A DNA stretch of 64,000 nucleotides from Panorpa germanica (lineage: Eukaryota > Arthropoda > Insecta > Mecoptera > Panorpidae). Numbering within the stretch: the first letter of the stretch is position 1; each line of letters begins with the position of its first letter. Shown here piece after piece: positions 50,954-63,928 of this stretch. Made by a program: the position numbers and the translations under genes. The notes under the pieces are model-generated. The model was not told the origin of the DNA and ran no database searches. It was given only the letters and a program-made list of their open reading frames with translations. The stretch covers positions 6,779,001 to 6,843,000 of the forward strand of contig OY783220.1 of NCBI GenBank assembly GCA_963678705.1. The letters are read 5' to 3'.

Positions 50954-51308
50954 TCTTCTTCTTAATATATATAAATTACGTGTCACATTGTATGTCCGCG
51001 ATGGACTCCTACACTACTTAACCGATTTTAATCAAATTTGTACACCGTGTGCAGTTTGATCCAACTTGAAAGATAGGATAGCTTACATCTCAATTTATGA
51101 TTGCAATATTATCTTATTGCAAATTATTTATCTATTAATTATCTGTTAGCTCCAAACGATGACATCTGGCGACGATGATGGCGACATCTGTTGACTAGAT
51201 TGAGTAAATATTCTGTTGACTAGATTGAGTAAATATTCAATAGATGGCGCTATGTAATGTAATATGACAAAAACGTTAGTCACAGCAACGCGTGGCCGGG
51301 ACAGCTAG
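50954..51308 (+). mobile_element. Non-autonomous Helitron, 355 bp
   Basis: It begins TC after an A and ends CTAG before a T, as Helitrons do. The left part (aaattacgtgtcacattgta, gtccgcgatggactcct, accgattttaatcaaattt) and the right part (acgcgtggccgggacagctag) are phrases I associate with a Helitron group widespread in insects. A 25-bp tandem duplication lies inside (51189-51238). No Rep/helicase coding. Confidence 0.75.
51189..51238. repeat. 25-bp tandem duplication inside the Helitron
   Basis: The unit tgttgactagattgag plus taaatattc occurs twice in a row without mismatch (51189-51213, 51214-51238). Confidence 0.9.
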
Positions 51309-52095
51309 TAAGTATATATAAATTTTGTTAAATAATGATAGTATAAGATCACTAGAAGTTGTCAGTAAAAATAAGAATTAAGATTTCATTATGGTATAAT
51401 AATAAAGATAATTGTATACAAACTTTGGAAAGATTAAAAAGAAATAAGAAATATAAATGTGCGTTAATTTTAGCTACTGAACATACTTTAGCAAATGTCA
51501 GTTACGATAGTTTAGCACAGTGATGTAAGATACAATATTGTAATTCTTTTGGTAATGACTATTTTTTGTTTTAACAATTTAGAAGTGGGATTTTAAAATC
51601 TCTGATCACTGGAGGCGTTGTTTTACTAGTTCTATTAATAAGTTTCATACATTTTTTGGTGAATACACTATACAAAGTATTCCTGTTCCAACAGCTAATA
51701 AAGTAACTGAATAGTAAACCCAACAAAATTTTAATAATCACCCTGTACAAACACTGTCTAACACAAATATGATACAAAGTTATCTTAGCCGTAAAGATAT
51801 ACTCAAGAAGCATTCATTCTTGTTCTATAACTGCAAAAGATGCCACTACAGAAGCAATAATTTTGTTGGCAAGTTCTTAGAGACGCCTAGGGCCATTATC
51901 CAAAGATGAACACAAGAAATATGAATTGCAGTCTGTGAGAGAAACGGGAAAGGAAAATACAACAATACTGAAACAAAAGTATATGGAAGTGTACAACATA
52001 CATAGTATTGCTATTCACAAATAGTACGAGTAACAAAAAACGATACCAAAACTTCATTGAGTTCATATAGTTCAAATGGATAGAAAGTGTATATG
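51309..52095. other. AT-rich non-coding
   Basis: Nothing recognised between the Helitron and repeat A copy 4. Confidence 0.5.
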
Positions 52096-52275
52096 TATAA
52101 GACAATATCTTCAATTTTAATAAGAATTGTAAATTTTTAATCAAACTCATGTGTTGCTTTTGAAATCAAAGTTTATTTTAATAATTTACATACACATTAT
52201 AATAATTACACTGTTTAACTTAAATCATACTATCATACCTGAAATCAAAGCATTTAAAGTTTATTATTTAAATTG
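52096..52275 (+). repeat. Dispersed repeat A, copy 4 (left part only)
   Basis: It begins tataagacaatatcttcaa and extends through tttaaagtttattattta, then diverges. The tttaaa site where the MITE sits in copy 1 is uninterrupted here. The right half (catctatggcg block) is missing. Confidence 0.65.
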
Positions 52276-52610
52276 TTGAAAGTTGAACGACTTCTAATTT
52301 TAAAATCAGTGATTGCCAAAAAAGTTCTTTTAATAGAGAAGATTATTTTTTTGTTTAAACCATTTATTTATTCATGTAACTTTTATAAAATGAAATTTAA
52401 AAATAACTGGATATAAAAATTCTTATCATTGTTTAATTCTCCCATTAAGAGGACGTCCAAAACATTTGCGGAACCATTTCAAATATTGTATATCTATATT
52501 ACTGCTATGAGTGTGTTGTTTAAGAGCCAAGATACTACTTTTAAGCTATGATCCAAAATTGCAAACTTGTTCTTACTTTAATAAAATATATATTATGAAT
52601 TTAGTAACAA
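52276..52610. other. AT-rich non-coding
   Basis: Spacer before the minus-strand Helitron end; no feature seen. Confidence 0.5.
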
Positions 52611-52960
52611 CTAGCTAAACCCGGCCAAGCATCGTTGTGGCTCAGTCTGATATGAAATGAATGGGAAAGTAAATAAAAAGTACACATACACGATGATCAA
52701 CTGGAACTGGAAAGAAATGAGAAAACACGCGCTTATTCGAATGCAACGTTGTGTCAAAACTTTTCGTGTTTTCGGAACACAAAAATACGCAGGTTGAATT
52801 TTAGCAGCGGGATAAAAAGTATCCTATGTCCGTCTCCTGGTTCTAAGCTACCTTCCTACCAATTTTCAGCCAAATCGGTTTCCAAGCGGTATTTCCAAGT
52901 TCCATGTGAAATTTCACACCATTTCGTTATTACACTTAATATTTTCCGACGAAACAGAAG
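52611..52960 (-). mobile_element. Helitron-type remnant, minus orientation
   Basis: The reverse complement ends GGCCGGGTTTAGCTAG followed by T. It resembles the 3' end of the Helitron at 51308 (GGCCGGGACAGCTAG), including the preceding cacaacga/cacagcaacg phrase. Inside lie taaaaagtatcctatgtccg and accaattttcagccaaatcg, phrases common in insect repeats of this kind. The far end is not defined. Confidence 0.55.
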
Positions 52961-54124
52961 AACAACTCTAATGCGAAAGAAGAGTACGGCTATACTGATT
53001 TGTTTACAGAAGCGAGAAGCACTGCATTAGAAAGAGAAAACTGCACGATAAACAATTGTCGGTCGCTGTCGTTTAATGAAGAAGTAATTTAATGAAATAG
53101 TAATTATGTTACTTATGCTTTTCACTTGTTTAAAACCATAAACTAAAAATCGTATACTGAAGTGGACTGATTCGGGTTGACCGATTTGCTCTTATTTGGT
53201 ATAGTAATTGTACAGTGCTACCAGCTTACGGATGCCTTGATAAATTGCACAATCTCGTTGCTTTTTGAACACACCTCCTGCAAGTCCAACTAATATTTAA
53301 GATAACCATAATAACACAGTTGTATCACCATAATGGCCCATTTACTTGTTTGTTAGAGAAATATTTGCTCGACTATTATAAATATATCTAAAGTAAGCAA
53401 GAAATATACTTATAATACAACAAAATATCAAATTGTGTAATATATTTAAAGTTATTGTCGTCTCCAGACCATAAATTCTATCTGTATGATTTCACGTCTA
53501 AGACGCTGGCTCCTGGAAAGATATTCCAAAAACGCCTTTACTTGAAAACCAATAGTAAAAAAGGCAATGGTATGGCATCGCAATGGCAATGGCAATGCCA
53601 ATAGCAATGGTTTGCGAAAAATGTGTTTCTCTGCAAACGACAAAATAGATGCAGAATTCAATTGAAATATTTTCTGAAGAATTCTTTATATCTTGAAAAT
53701 CTGGCGGTTATATTTTGCTTTTGAATTCATTCACTTTTTCTTTTTCTTCTTTTTAATGAAGTAAGAAATTCTATACTACCGTGTGGATGACATTCGACAT
53801 ATTGAATTTATATACACATATATATATATTTGTAAATATATAAATGTGTGAAATACATAGAAAAAGGTAAGCTAATAGATAGATATACAGTGATACAGAT
53901 TATAAAAGTGTTGTCATCAGAATGTTATATCTTTGGATTTGATTTTTGAATCAACGCTGAATTTGGGTGTTCTTCCGTTTACCAATTGTGTTGTGAACCA
54001 TAAAACTGCACTACTGATAAAGTTGACTATCAGAACCTATTATAGAATTTATAAATTATTAAAATAGTGTTTTTTGTGTATTTAACAATTATAGGGATAA
54101 CATTTATAAAAAATGATTGAGTAG
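52961..54124. other. AT-rich non-coding
   Basis: Only the ggcaat repeat at 53563 and short (ta)n near 53815 are notable. Confidence 0.5.
53563..53610. repeat. Imperfect (GGCAAT)n repeat
   Basis: About seven imperfect hexamer units, several exact (caatggcaatggcaatgcc). Confidence 0.8.
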
Positions 54125-54760
54125 TTGAGGTCATTGCCTTCTTCTTCACTACCATCTGCCATCGCTATTAACAAGAGAAGTGTAAAAGAGATGCAGAATT
54201 AAACGTAACAGCATTAGCAGCTGTTGGACAATCCATATTATTTTCATACAATGAGAAAAAAAGAAACAGATACTGTGAAAGTAGTGAGGAAAGAATGTGT
54301 AGTGTGCGGAACGGAGGACGAAACACTGGAGCACATTAAGTTTGATTGGGCAGCTCTTAAAAGGGGGCAAGGAAGGGAACAGATGAATGGCAGAAATAAT
54401 TAGAAGAAGGAAGGCTGAAGCTTTTTAAATCTTTTTAAGGCAGAAGAAGGTAATGCCGAAAGTGAAGGGAAGAGGTGGATGGCGGAGATAGAAAAAAGAA
54501 AACTAGGAAAGAGAAGGAATGGCAGAGTAGAAACAGGAGGGACAGTAGCAGGACGAGCGAAGCAGTAGCAGTAGCAGTTTTGTTTTTACTTTTATAAGGA
54601 ATTTTATATATTTTTTTTTCGTTTGAAAAAAATGAGAAAGTATAGATTTAATAAGGATCAAAATTGAATTAAACACAATGACATGTATATAAATGAGTTA
54701 AGGCACAAGAATGTAGTGCCAAATGATACAAAAAAAGAATATATATATATTAAGCAGTAA
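54125..54760 (+). mobile_element. R1-like LINE, C-terminus and 3' untranslated region
   Basis: The plus strand at 54289-54345 encodes ECVVCGTEDETLEHI, a C-X2-C-then-H zinc motif usual at the R1-type ORF2 C-terminus, followed at 54476 by RWMAEIEKRK. The untranslated part ends in an (at)n tail near 54735-54755. It mirrors the minus-strand copy at 8 kb through the stop region and untranslated sequence. Frameshifts break the coding part. Confidence 0.7.
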
Positions 54761-56439
54761 AACGAAATGCAATCTTGCAATAAATATATCTAGTTCAATA
54801 CCCAATTGATAATATGCTAAATATAATAAGGGATTTCCAACACCACATATTTAAGATTTCCACACCAACATACTCGTATATAGATAATCTTACAGTTCTA
54901 CTTCCAGTTAAATTTTAGTTCGTTGCGTTAAAAGCCGTTCGTGAATTCTGGGAGTGACTGTAAATGTTTAAAAAAAAAAAGAAAAGAAAAACGTCATAAA
55001 ATAATTTTAAACTACTACAAACTTTTTCTATTTCAATAAAATTTGATAAGTTACACTCTGTAATTTGCATTGTTATTAACACTGACTTAACGTTAAATAA
55101 GGGTAGTTCGTTCTACTGTAAAATAAAAAGTTTTGCCCTATAGCAAGCAAGTAACTAAACTACTTAAGGTCTTGTAACAGTCATTTTAAGTTATTATGGC
55201 ACTGAATATGTTTATAGTTTAGAAAGGAACTCCATTCATTTTATGCTCTAGTGGTTCTAACACTGTGGGACGCATATGCTTAGAGTCGATCGAATTTGTT
55301 CAAAGTCCTTCGTTAAAATTTGAAAACGCTTACAAAGAATATTATTTTTAGAGAAATTCTTTTCAAAATGTCTTTGTTCTTAAGTTCACCAATGATGTTG
55401 TGTTAGGTTTGTTGAGCTTGATATTGTGGGCAAGTTACTAGGAGATCCTGGACTATCATCCTATATAATGTTATTTTACTCAAAGTGTTTCACAACTTCG
55501 AAAAGTTTAAGAAGCACTGCCCTAGCTTATAACTATTGTAGAACAATATACGACGGAGACCTAGAACTTTTGTTTTCTGTATGCGGCAGTAGATTTAAAG
55601 TATGGCATTAACATAATACAGTTGGGTATAAAGTTGTTTTGATAATTACAGAAATTGTTAAGTAATAACGCATCGGATGTGGATCACTGCGTCACATTCA
55701 CATACAAGTAAAGTCATGAAGTAAGAGAAGGGGTAACTAAAATAGGGTAGAAGTGGGGATGGTTTGAGTTAGGTTTAATCTCTTCTTAAAGTTTGCCAAC
55801 CTCATTAAATACATGTTCACAAACAAAAATGAGTAATCTCCTAAATTCCAAATAATATTATTCTCCTTCAGAAATTTGTAAAACTTTTAATTTTCTCTAA
55901 GTATCAAAGTAAGTTTATAACAAACTTTACATTAGCGTAAACCAAAACTTAAGTAACTCGAATAACTCCAGTAGTCTCGTCTCAAGAAAACAACTTTTAC
56001 TATGTACGCAGGGCCGAAGGCGGAGCCCTCAATACAAATGCCCATAGAAAAATTTTATTTTATGAAATGAATTTAATCGAGTACAACAAACACCACCTAG
56101 ATACAAGGCCTAACAGCGTTTTGTCGTTAATTAACAATTTCCATTTTTAAATTTGTTCATCAATGGAATTAGATTTGAAAAAAACGAGTTTTAATATAAA
56201 ACAAAATCCTAGTACATATAGACACTCCAAGATTAATTAAATGTATTCTCACGTAGCGAGCCAACGGTTGGTTTCTTTTTCAAATGGCTAGTAAAACTAC
56301 ACTGTTGTATATTCTTAAATGATGGTAGATTTAGTCAAGGTATATTACCTTCCAATTATTTATAGAAAATAATTTTATTTAAATGGCTACCGCAGTTGGC
56401 TTAAGAATAGGCTATTCTCTTAAACAATTTTGACGAACA
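54761..56439. other. AT-rich non-coding
   Basis: At 56009, cagggccgaaggcggagccct resembles a transposon edge without a partner. No gene recognised. Confidence 0.45.
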
Positions 56440-56790
56440 TTGTTTATTGTATTTCACGAATAGTTTGATGCACGTTGCTTCAAATGTTTGTTAGATTGAC
56501 ATTGTAAGTTTCATACTACACGGTGGAACGAATGTTTGATTCGAATGATTTATTTATTTTATTAATTTGTTGAAATTATTAATTTAACACTGACACTGTT
56601 TAACAAAAAGTTACAAGTAAATAAAGAAACTTTCAAGTATAAAACCTTCCAATGCGGATCAAATGTGTGGTGGGGGTAGAAAAATTCATTTGACGCAGGT
56701 CAACAGACCGACAACATGAACGTTGAGCACACTTCCAAGCGTCCAACGTTGGAAAGTGTTCATAGCATCGTTTGGAGCTAACTTAAAATA
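56440..56790 (+). repeat. Dispersed repeat B, copy 2
   Basis: It is the same family and orientation as 14341-14700, with the same order of shared blocks and ending near ccaacgttggaaagtgtt. The left GC-rich end is not recognisable in this copy. Confidence 0.6.
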
Positions 56791-59764
56791 AGAGTTACAA
56801 CGGCGTCAAATCTTCAAAACGATTACGAATATTGGGTCTTATTTTGTAACTGTTTCTCTGACGTCATACATCATGAATTGGACAACTGTCATATTAATAT
56901 TGTGTTAGTAGAAAACGTGAAAGCTAATAAACAGTACTACAATACAAGTAAAACCACAGAAACAAACCAATTAGTTCGTAATATTGATATAAGATGGCAG
57001 TTATCAAACTAGCATTGCTTTTGTATATAAATTACTATTTTATGTGTTATTGCTTATTGTGGTAGGACGCAAAGAAACGCTGCTTTATAGATTTGCCTGG
57101 TTAGAAGGTTTGAGCTTTCAGTTGTTAATAACGCCTTTAATATTATGAAGCCACTATATACATTTTATTTGCCCCATAAAATTGACTGATAGGTGCGCCC
57201 ATTCGACTTGATCATCCACCTCTGTACGTTCCATGTACTACTAGAGGAATCTCTCCTAGCTCGTGAAGTTCCCGACTTCCTAGTGCAGATAACAAACACA
57301 ACAACAAGAAATATTTCTTGAGAGTGTACTTTGTAATCCAGTGAAATAGCTTAGAACGTGTTCCGTTAAATTTACAACTAAAGTTTAGTTTAGTAGGATA
57401 GCAGTGAGAGATAAGGATAGAAGATGTTAAATTGATAAGAGAAAGAGTGAAGAGATCTTAGTCTGCAAAGATATATCTCCAAACAGGGAAGTTCAAGTAA
57501 GAAAAAATAAAAATATAGAAATGTGTTTTTTTTCTTCTTGTTCTTCTTCTTACTGGTTGTTATTTTGAAATAGTTTGCACAAACATTGAATAATAGCCGT
57601 TCTTAAATGTAAAGTTATTTAATATTGTTTCTAGATAGCGCATTAAATAAGCTTATCATCGCAGAAGTAAAAGTTTTCATAGTTTACTGAGACTAACTTA
57701 CTTACTTATATATTTTATCGTAGCAATTTATAATCAAATCACAAAAAATTCTAGCATGAATGAAATTTACTCTACAACTAAACGGGTGCTTATCAGGGAA
57801 GAGGAATATCGATTAAATCCATTTTTCTAATTCACTATTTTCAATACATTCTTAACGAATACATCATATTCTTAAAAGGAGGAATGAGACTTAACAAACT
57901 ATGTAATGCGAGGTATAATTAGGATTTTCTAATTACAAATTCCAAAGCATAAGCTGTACATAATATTGGTACAATATTTGGTTTCTTAACAAATATAGCA
58001 ACTGTATACAAAGGATTGTCACGAGTGCACCATGGTTTGTACCTAATAACATAATACATCTGGATCTGGATATACCCACAGTTAATGAAGGAATAGTGTT
58101 TACAATCAAAGCATACAAAGAGAGAATACTTGAACAATTAAACAATTTCGCCAGCTGTCTAATGTACAACAATTCGGAAGTACGCAGACTAAAAAAGACA
58201 GTACCTCAGGACCTATTAACCAACTAATCAGAATCTAAGATCTGTTGGAATCGAAGGATGAGTCGATGGGCAAACTCCGCGCAAGACACTTTATTTTTAC
58301 ATACCTATCATTGAATGTCTTCTAAGCAAGACGACTATAATAATTTGTAGAAATCAAATTTAAAAAAAAATAAAGCATGTTACTCAATCTACTGTGTGTA
58401 TTAAAACAGATTCAGGTAAAATTTAACTTTTATATGAATACATAATTACTGATCCACTCAAGTCCCCTTGTGAGAACCACGCGTTAGATATATATATTGG
58501 CGTATAGTGTTGAATTGTAATTAGAGAATAACTGAAAGTAATGGTTTAATTACAGAATTACGCGTAACGTAATGGGGACAATATTTACATATGGTTTTTA
58601 AATTTATGGTACATAGAATGTTTTATATTAAATATTATGTAATATTGTATTTACTAATGACTACTGATGCACCTTGGTATATCACCAATAATCGCCTCCA
58701 TCGTGATTAGTGAATCCGAACCATTAAGGAAAAGATAAACTCGGCAAGAAACGGATTAAAAACCATTCAAGCCAGCTAGCTTTAGGTTGAATGAATCCTA
58801 AGAAAATATTTCGTAGACTAAATTGACCTAATTAGTCTAATCTAATTATTGTATTCTTTGACTATCGGATATGTCATTGGACACCGTACCAGCCTATTCT
58901 ACATTACATAAATATTGCTGAATGTTTCTTTAGAGACAGATTGCATTATATCCTTATTTTAAAAAAAAAAACAAAAAAAAACCAATGTCATAATGTAACA
59001 TTTATATCTCTGATTTGCGGTAAGATGGCAGAAGAAGCCACAGCCTTAATAAATAAATAAAAAATATTTTAATTCAGAGCATATTAACTTTAGTTACTTT
59101 TATGAGTTTCAACATGAGAACTATCAGAAAATACGGAATTATTAATATTAACTAAAGCACATAATCTACCGCTGGTTTTCTGGATGAAATATGAAAACAA
59201 TAATTATATAAATTCTGTCAAATCACAAAGTGACAAGCAACATCAAGCATCGACTGACAGCCCATTCAAACAGGCTGAGACTGGGCATTTCAAAAACTAT
59301 AAATCTATATATAATTATATAAAATGTAACATTGAATAATCAGCAATAATTTAAAACACAAAATGAATAATGGCTGCTGATTTACAATGTGTGTCTAATT
59401 AGATATGTATCCTCTCTGTTGAACATGATATATTCATTGGATGTGTGATATAACAATGGGCAGAGGAGCGGAATGGGTAGGAAGGGGTGTGCGGTGCACC
59501 ACGGCTATTATTTACAATAAAATATATAGAATTGGAGATAAAATATTCATAAAATTTAAATAAATGTATATTTATTTATAAATTAAATTACTGTAGAATT
59601 AATTACATTAATTAATGAAAAAGTACGTTCTTTTAAATTTACGTACAGTGTATATTTACTTTTAATGCATGCCGCTAGGTTTTACGTACTTCCCACATTA
59701 AATTATTAATTACATTTTATTAAATTAATTTAATACTATTCGTAGAATCTAATTAAACATATAG
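56791..59764. other. AT-rich non-coding
   Basis: Two overlapping minus frames at 58172-57919 lack domains. A-rich run at 58960-58980. No gene recognised. Confidence 0.5.
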
Positions 59765-59940
59765 TACTGCCATTTCTTTCTTATTTTCTTCGTGTTACTC
59801 TTTCTGTCTTCTATTTAACATTTTGACTTGTATGATTCTCCCCCTTTTCCTCTTTTTTCTTCCTTTTTCGCTGTACCTCGCCATCCACCTACTTCTTTCC
59901 TTGTCTTCTCTTCCTAGCTCCTCTATCTCATATAAGTCAG
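59765..59940 (-). mobile_element. R1-like LINE remnant, short
   Basis: The minus strand is purine-rich and contains aagtaggtggatggcgagg, matching the RWMAE region of the 8-kb and 54-kb copies. Too short to place precisely. Confidence 0.5.
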
Positions 59941-62900
59941 CAACATTATGAATGTGAATATGGTTAAACGTAATGAAATAAATTTAAAAATACGAAACCC
60001 AGATAATGCAGCGCTGGTCCCGCACACTGTGTTGTTGTCACATTTTCTAAATCAAGTTCAGTTTTGATTGAGAAACCGAAATTTATAACAACAATAACAG
60101 GCTACGTGCCTAGGAAGCCCGAGAAATAATATATAAGAAAAAGTCAAGTTCATTTCACATATTCCAATTATACATCTTCATGATCTCAATCTCATGTATT
60201 GCGTAATCGTACAGGGCTTGATGCACGCGTACAGATATTTCTATGTTTTTAGATAAATCTCATAAATAAAACATGTAGTCAGTCGCATAACACTCGACGA
60301 AATCATGTCTCGGACATAAGTAGCAGTTTTATATGCATTGAATTCATCGCAAATGACATCAGAGTACAATAAAATATTTATAAGCGTGTATAACAGTCTA
60401 TGTGGGATTTCGGGGGTGAATTATAATTTAAGGGATGCTACATTGTTAGACCCTATCAACTTACAAAGCTGTATAAGAAAATATAAAGATATATTAAGGA
60501 TTATATATTTTATATTTATTGTGTACATTTTCTTAATTTTTAACATCTTTAACAAATAAAAGGTAATGTTTTGGAAGATAATTATTGTTTTGTAATGTCT
60601 TTTATTTGTTTAGTAGATTAATTATTTTAGTAATGAATTGTATCTAATATAATAATTTACTTTTTTGGGGCCCATATTGGGCGGAGCCTGTGCTTGACCG
60701 TCCTGAACTCGGTGTGCTGCTGTTCAAAAGACTTAGAACTACACAAAATATATGAAATAAATGTGGGCGTAGCATTAAATTTTATTATATACTCTGTTTA
60801 CAAATTTGTTCTTAAAAATATTATAAATATGTTATACAGTATAACACTGAATGCAAAACTTGAGATTTATTTACTTTAGAACCACAAATTAAAAATATAC
60901 TCATATTTCAATTAAATGACAGCACAGATCATAAGATTGTAAACAATTAAATTAATACATTTGCAGGTTAGTGTAAACAAATCTAAAGTCAAAATTCAAG
61001 TTTTCAAACAGAGAGGTCATTCGCAATGCTTGACAACTAATAGAACGAGATAGATTGCTTTCCTCTTACCCCTGGTAGTGAATCGTCTATTTATTATGTG
61101 GTTTGTGTTTAGAACTTAGTATATCTGCCAGCTTATCATTAAATTGCATCGTACAATATATAAGTAAGCTAACATACAAGTTATCTGTTTATAATATTTT
61201 GTGCACAATATCCATTATATCCTGCGAAAGCATCAGAGTGCCTAAATATGCCTATATATTAATACAACGCCATTAACAGTATTGAGAGTAGGCTGATGCA
61301 GGCGCGCAAAATGTATCTCTCACTTCATTACAATCTAGTGCCTTGTTCTGTATGTGTGTGTTAAATCGAAACTAAATGGGTGGAATGTAACAAACCATTT
61401 ATTAATCGATCAATCAACCGAACTAAAGTGCCAGTTGATGCATTATCAATGCGCTCGGGTGGTTTCATTCGAATTGTTGTACGAACTGATTTTATTTTGA
61501 AATGTTTCAAACGAAAAAGCATTCGATTTTATGGAATTGCTAAAAGTTATGAGAAGTATTATTATATAATACTTGTAGATGACACAGTGTGCGAAGGCGT
61601 TGATACTTGAAGCTGACTACTGTGTCTTAGGGTTCTATCAACGAACCAGAATTATATTTTCTGGCTTTGGTGGTTATTAGGTGGTGTATGGTGAGATATC
61701 AGAAAGGTGAAGGGGAGCGAAGTGTAAATATTTTGAAATATATTCCCCTCACCCTTCCTTCTCTTCAGATGTTGAGTCGCCGAGAATTTTAGTTCATAGA
61801 GATTTAATATCCCAACAGGGATATTATATTTTTTTTACATCTTAGAATTTTATTCTAAGTGATAGTACCCTGGGCAACTGGTCTTACTGACTAAGTCCTT
61901 AACTAAATCTAAAGTATTCTTTACCTGTTTAGCCTATGGCAACCTTTTATAAAGAGGGTTGCAATTTATGCAATAATAAATATCATCTAGAGTCATACAT
62001 TGTAAGTTGGGTAGTATTGCCACAGTGGTAGGGGTATTGATGCTTAAGTATTGCCAGGTAGTTAAAAATATAGTATTACCAGTACAATAATACTGTTTAG
62101 TTAAAAAATAGCAGGGCTGTACTCAGATGAATGTACACAGGGTTGTAATTCGTTAACAATATACAACAAACTAATTTATTAATATGTATTAATTTGAAAC
62201 AACTTCAATACATCTTAGTCATGATAGTGGATGTCTCTAGTTGTCTGTACCAGTGTAAGATCACCCTTATTCTCTTTTTGCATGAGTCGATTCAGTTATA
62301 ATGTGAGATGCATAAAAATAGACGAATTATTTCGTCGTCACCACAAATATAAATGAGTTTTTTGTCAATTGCATTTGAACGTGTTCTACCATTTTCAGAT
62401 GTACCGTAAAATACAATAAAAACCCAGAAAGTACTCAATGTACTTTTAATGTCACAATAAATGGTGTATAATGTTAGAACAAAATCGTTTCACACGCTGT
62501 GTAATATCAATAAACTAATAAAGCAAATCGTAATATGAGACAGTTTGAACATAAAGTTAATTTGAAACTATTTCATTGACATTTACTTGTTAAAATAACA
62601 TTTATATAATTCAGTTACCATTAATATTAACTTTCTAGTTTTCAGTTTTAACAATTTGCAAATTGCATTCGCTGCAATGTTCTGTGCTGTATCATGGAGC
62701 ACGTATCATCACCACAGACGACACCAAACCACCCATCCCACCCCCTCATTGCACCCTGAACGGCGTACCAGCTCATCGTACTGCACCGAGCATCCATCCG
62801 CTCACCGTAGCGGAATCCAATTGTAACAATTACTGTGAATGCTTTTGTAACTGTGTCCATACTATTGGGGGTGAGAGAGGGGTGTAGGAATAGAGGGAGT

Positions 62901-63160
62901 GGGTGGATACAGTCGGTAGTTTCTGCGTCACATTGATCTCTACATACATATGTTTTCATTGCTTTACATTAGTTTATAAATCTGCTATTTGGAAATCATT
63001 ATTATTTTAGACTTAGTTCCTATTTACGTTAAATTCAAATAATCTTATTGGACATTTCTCTGATATACTATGTTAATACAGAAGTTGTATGGCATCCTTG
63101 TACATGTTGAACACGGCTTTATACTGCACGTTTTTGGCAGTATACATGTAATCGAGTAAA
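59941..63160. other. AT-rich non-coding with one GC-richer block
   Basis: 62690-62890 is clearly richer in C and G and open in one frame on each strand (62663-62887 plus, 62959-62648 minus). Neither product is recognisable. It could be an exon, a promoter-proximal region or part of an unknown repeat. The rest shows nothing. Confidence 0.4.
60061..60100 (+). repeat. Short repeat shared with 63.47 kb
   Basis: ttttgattgagaaa and cgaaatttataacaacaata are shared with 63470-63505, apart from small changes. This suggests a related element here, of which no ends were found. Confidence 0.4.
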
Positions 63161-63607
63161 CAGTGGCGCATACATTTTACATAGAACCATTCACACGACG
63201 TTTGTACTGCAAAAAAACGTGCACAGCTAAACACGTGTATCGATTACTCACCGGACTGGTCAAGCAAATCGAATGAACTTCATCGTATTCGGCTCGCAGA
63301 GGCTCATAGTATTATACGGTATCTTTCACACTTTGCTTACTGCAACATTTACTGCTGGAACAAGTGTTTACTGCTTTTTCTGTGGCAATGTAAAAATACA
63401 GCAATGGCAATAAATGGACTTCAAAAAGAGGTGCTACAGACTTCGCAGACGCTTCTTGTTAATACCGCCTTTTTGATTGAGAAAGTCGAAATTTATAACA
63501 GCAATAGCCATGAATAGAAAAATAAGTCACTTATTCAGTGCTTTTTTAGTTACGAGTATATGGGCAGTTTACACCCCACAACTTGTTTTAAGTATGAGTC
63601 GCCACTG
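63161..63607. mobile_element. Possible hAT-like element adjoining the 63.6-kb copy
   Basis: The left edge reads CAGTGGCGCATAC and the right edge, reversed, CAGTGGCGACTCATAC. These agree apart from a 3-base gap. Flanking 8-mers do not match, so the call rests on the termini alone. An inner stretch at 63470-63505 recurs at 60061-60100. Confidence 0.35.
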
Positions 63608-63635
63608 AACTCTCGTAATTTGAACTATATTAGAA

Positions 63636-63928
63636 CAGTAACGTAGCGTGCCTTAGACGGGCCCCGTATCTAAGTTTGTTAAGGGGGCCCAAATGATGGG
63701 TAAAGATTTTTCACAAAAGGAACAAAAACGCTCGAATTGAATTAAAATAATTATATATTGATTATACGTTATTACATACAATTAATACACCTAGGAACTA
63801 AGCTTAGTACGGCCTAAGATTTTAACTGAGATTGTGAATAACATTTTACGAATTTTGGTTTACACACGTTTGGAGCCCCTGAAGCCCGGGGGCCCCGTAT
63901 TATTGATACGGCGGTAGCTACGCCACTG
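63636..63928 (-). mobile_element. hAT-type non-autonomous element, 293 bp
   Basis: This is the same family as 658-823 in opposite orientation. Both share the terminal CAGTGGCGTAG, the cgtatcaatgatacgg-like inner block and a common tgggtaaagatttttcacaa stretch. It carries about 125 extra internal AT-rich bases. No convincing 8-bp duplication is visible at its edges. Confidence 0.65.
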
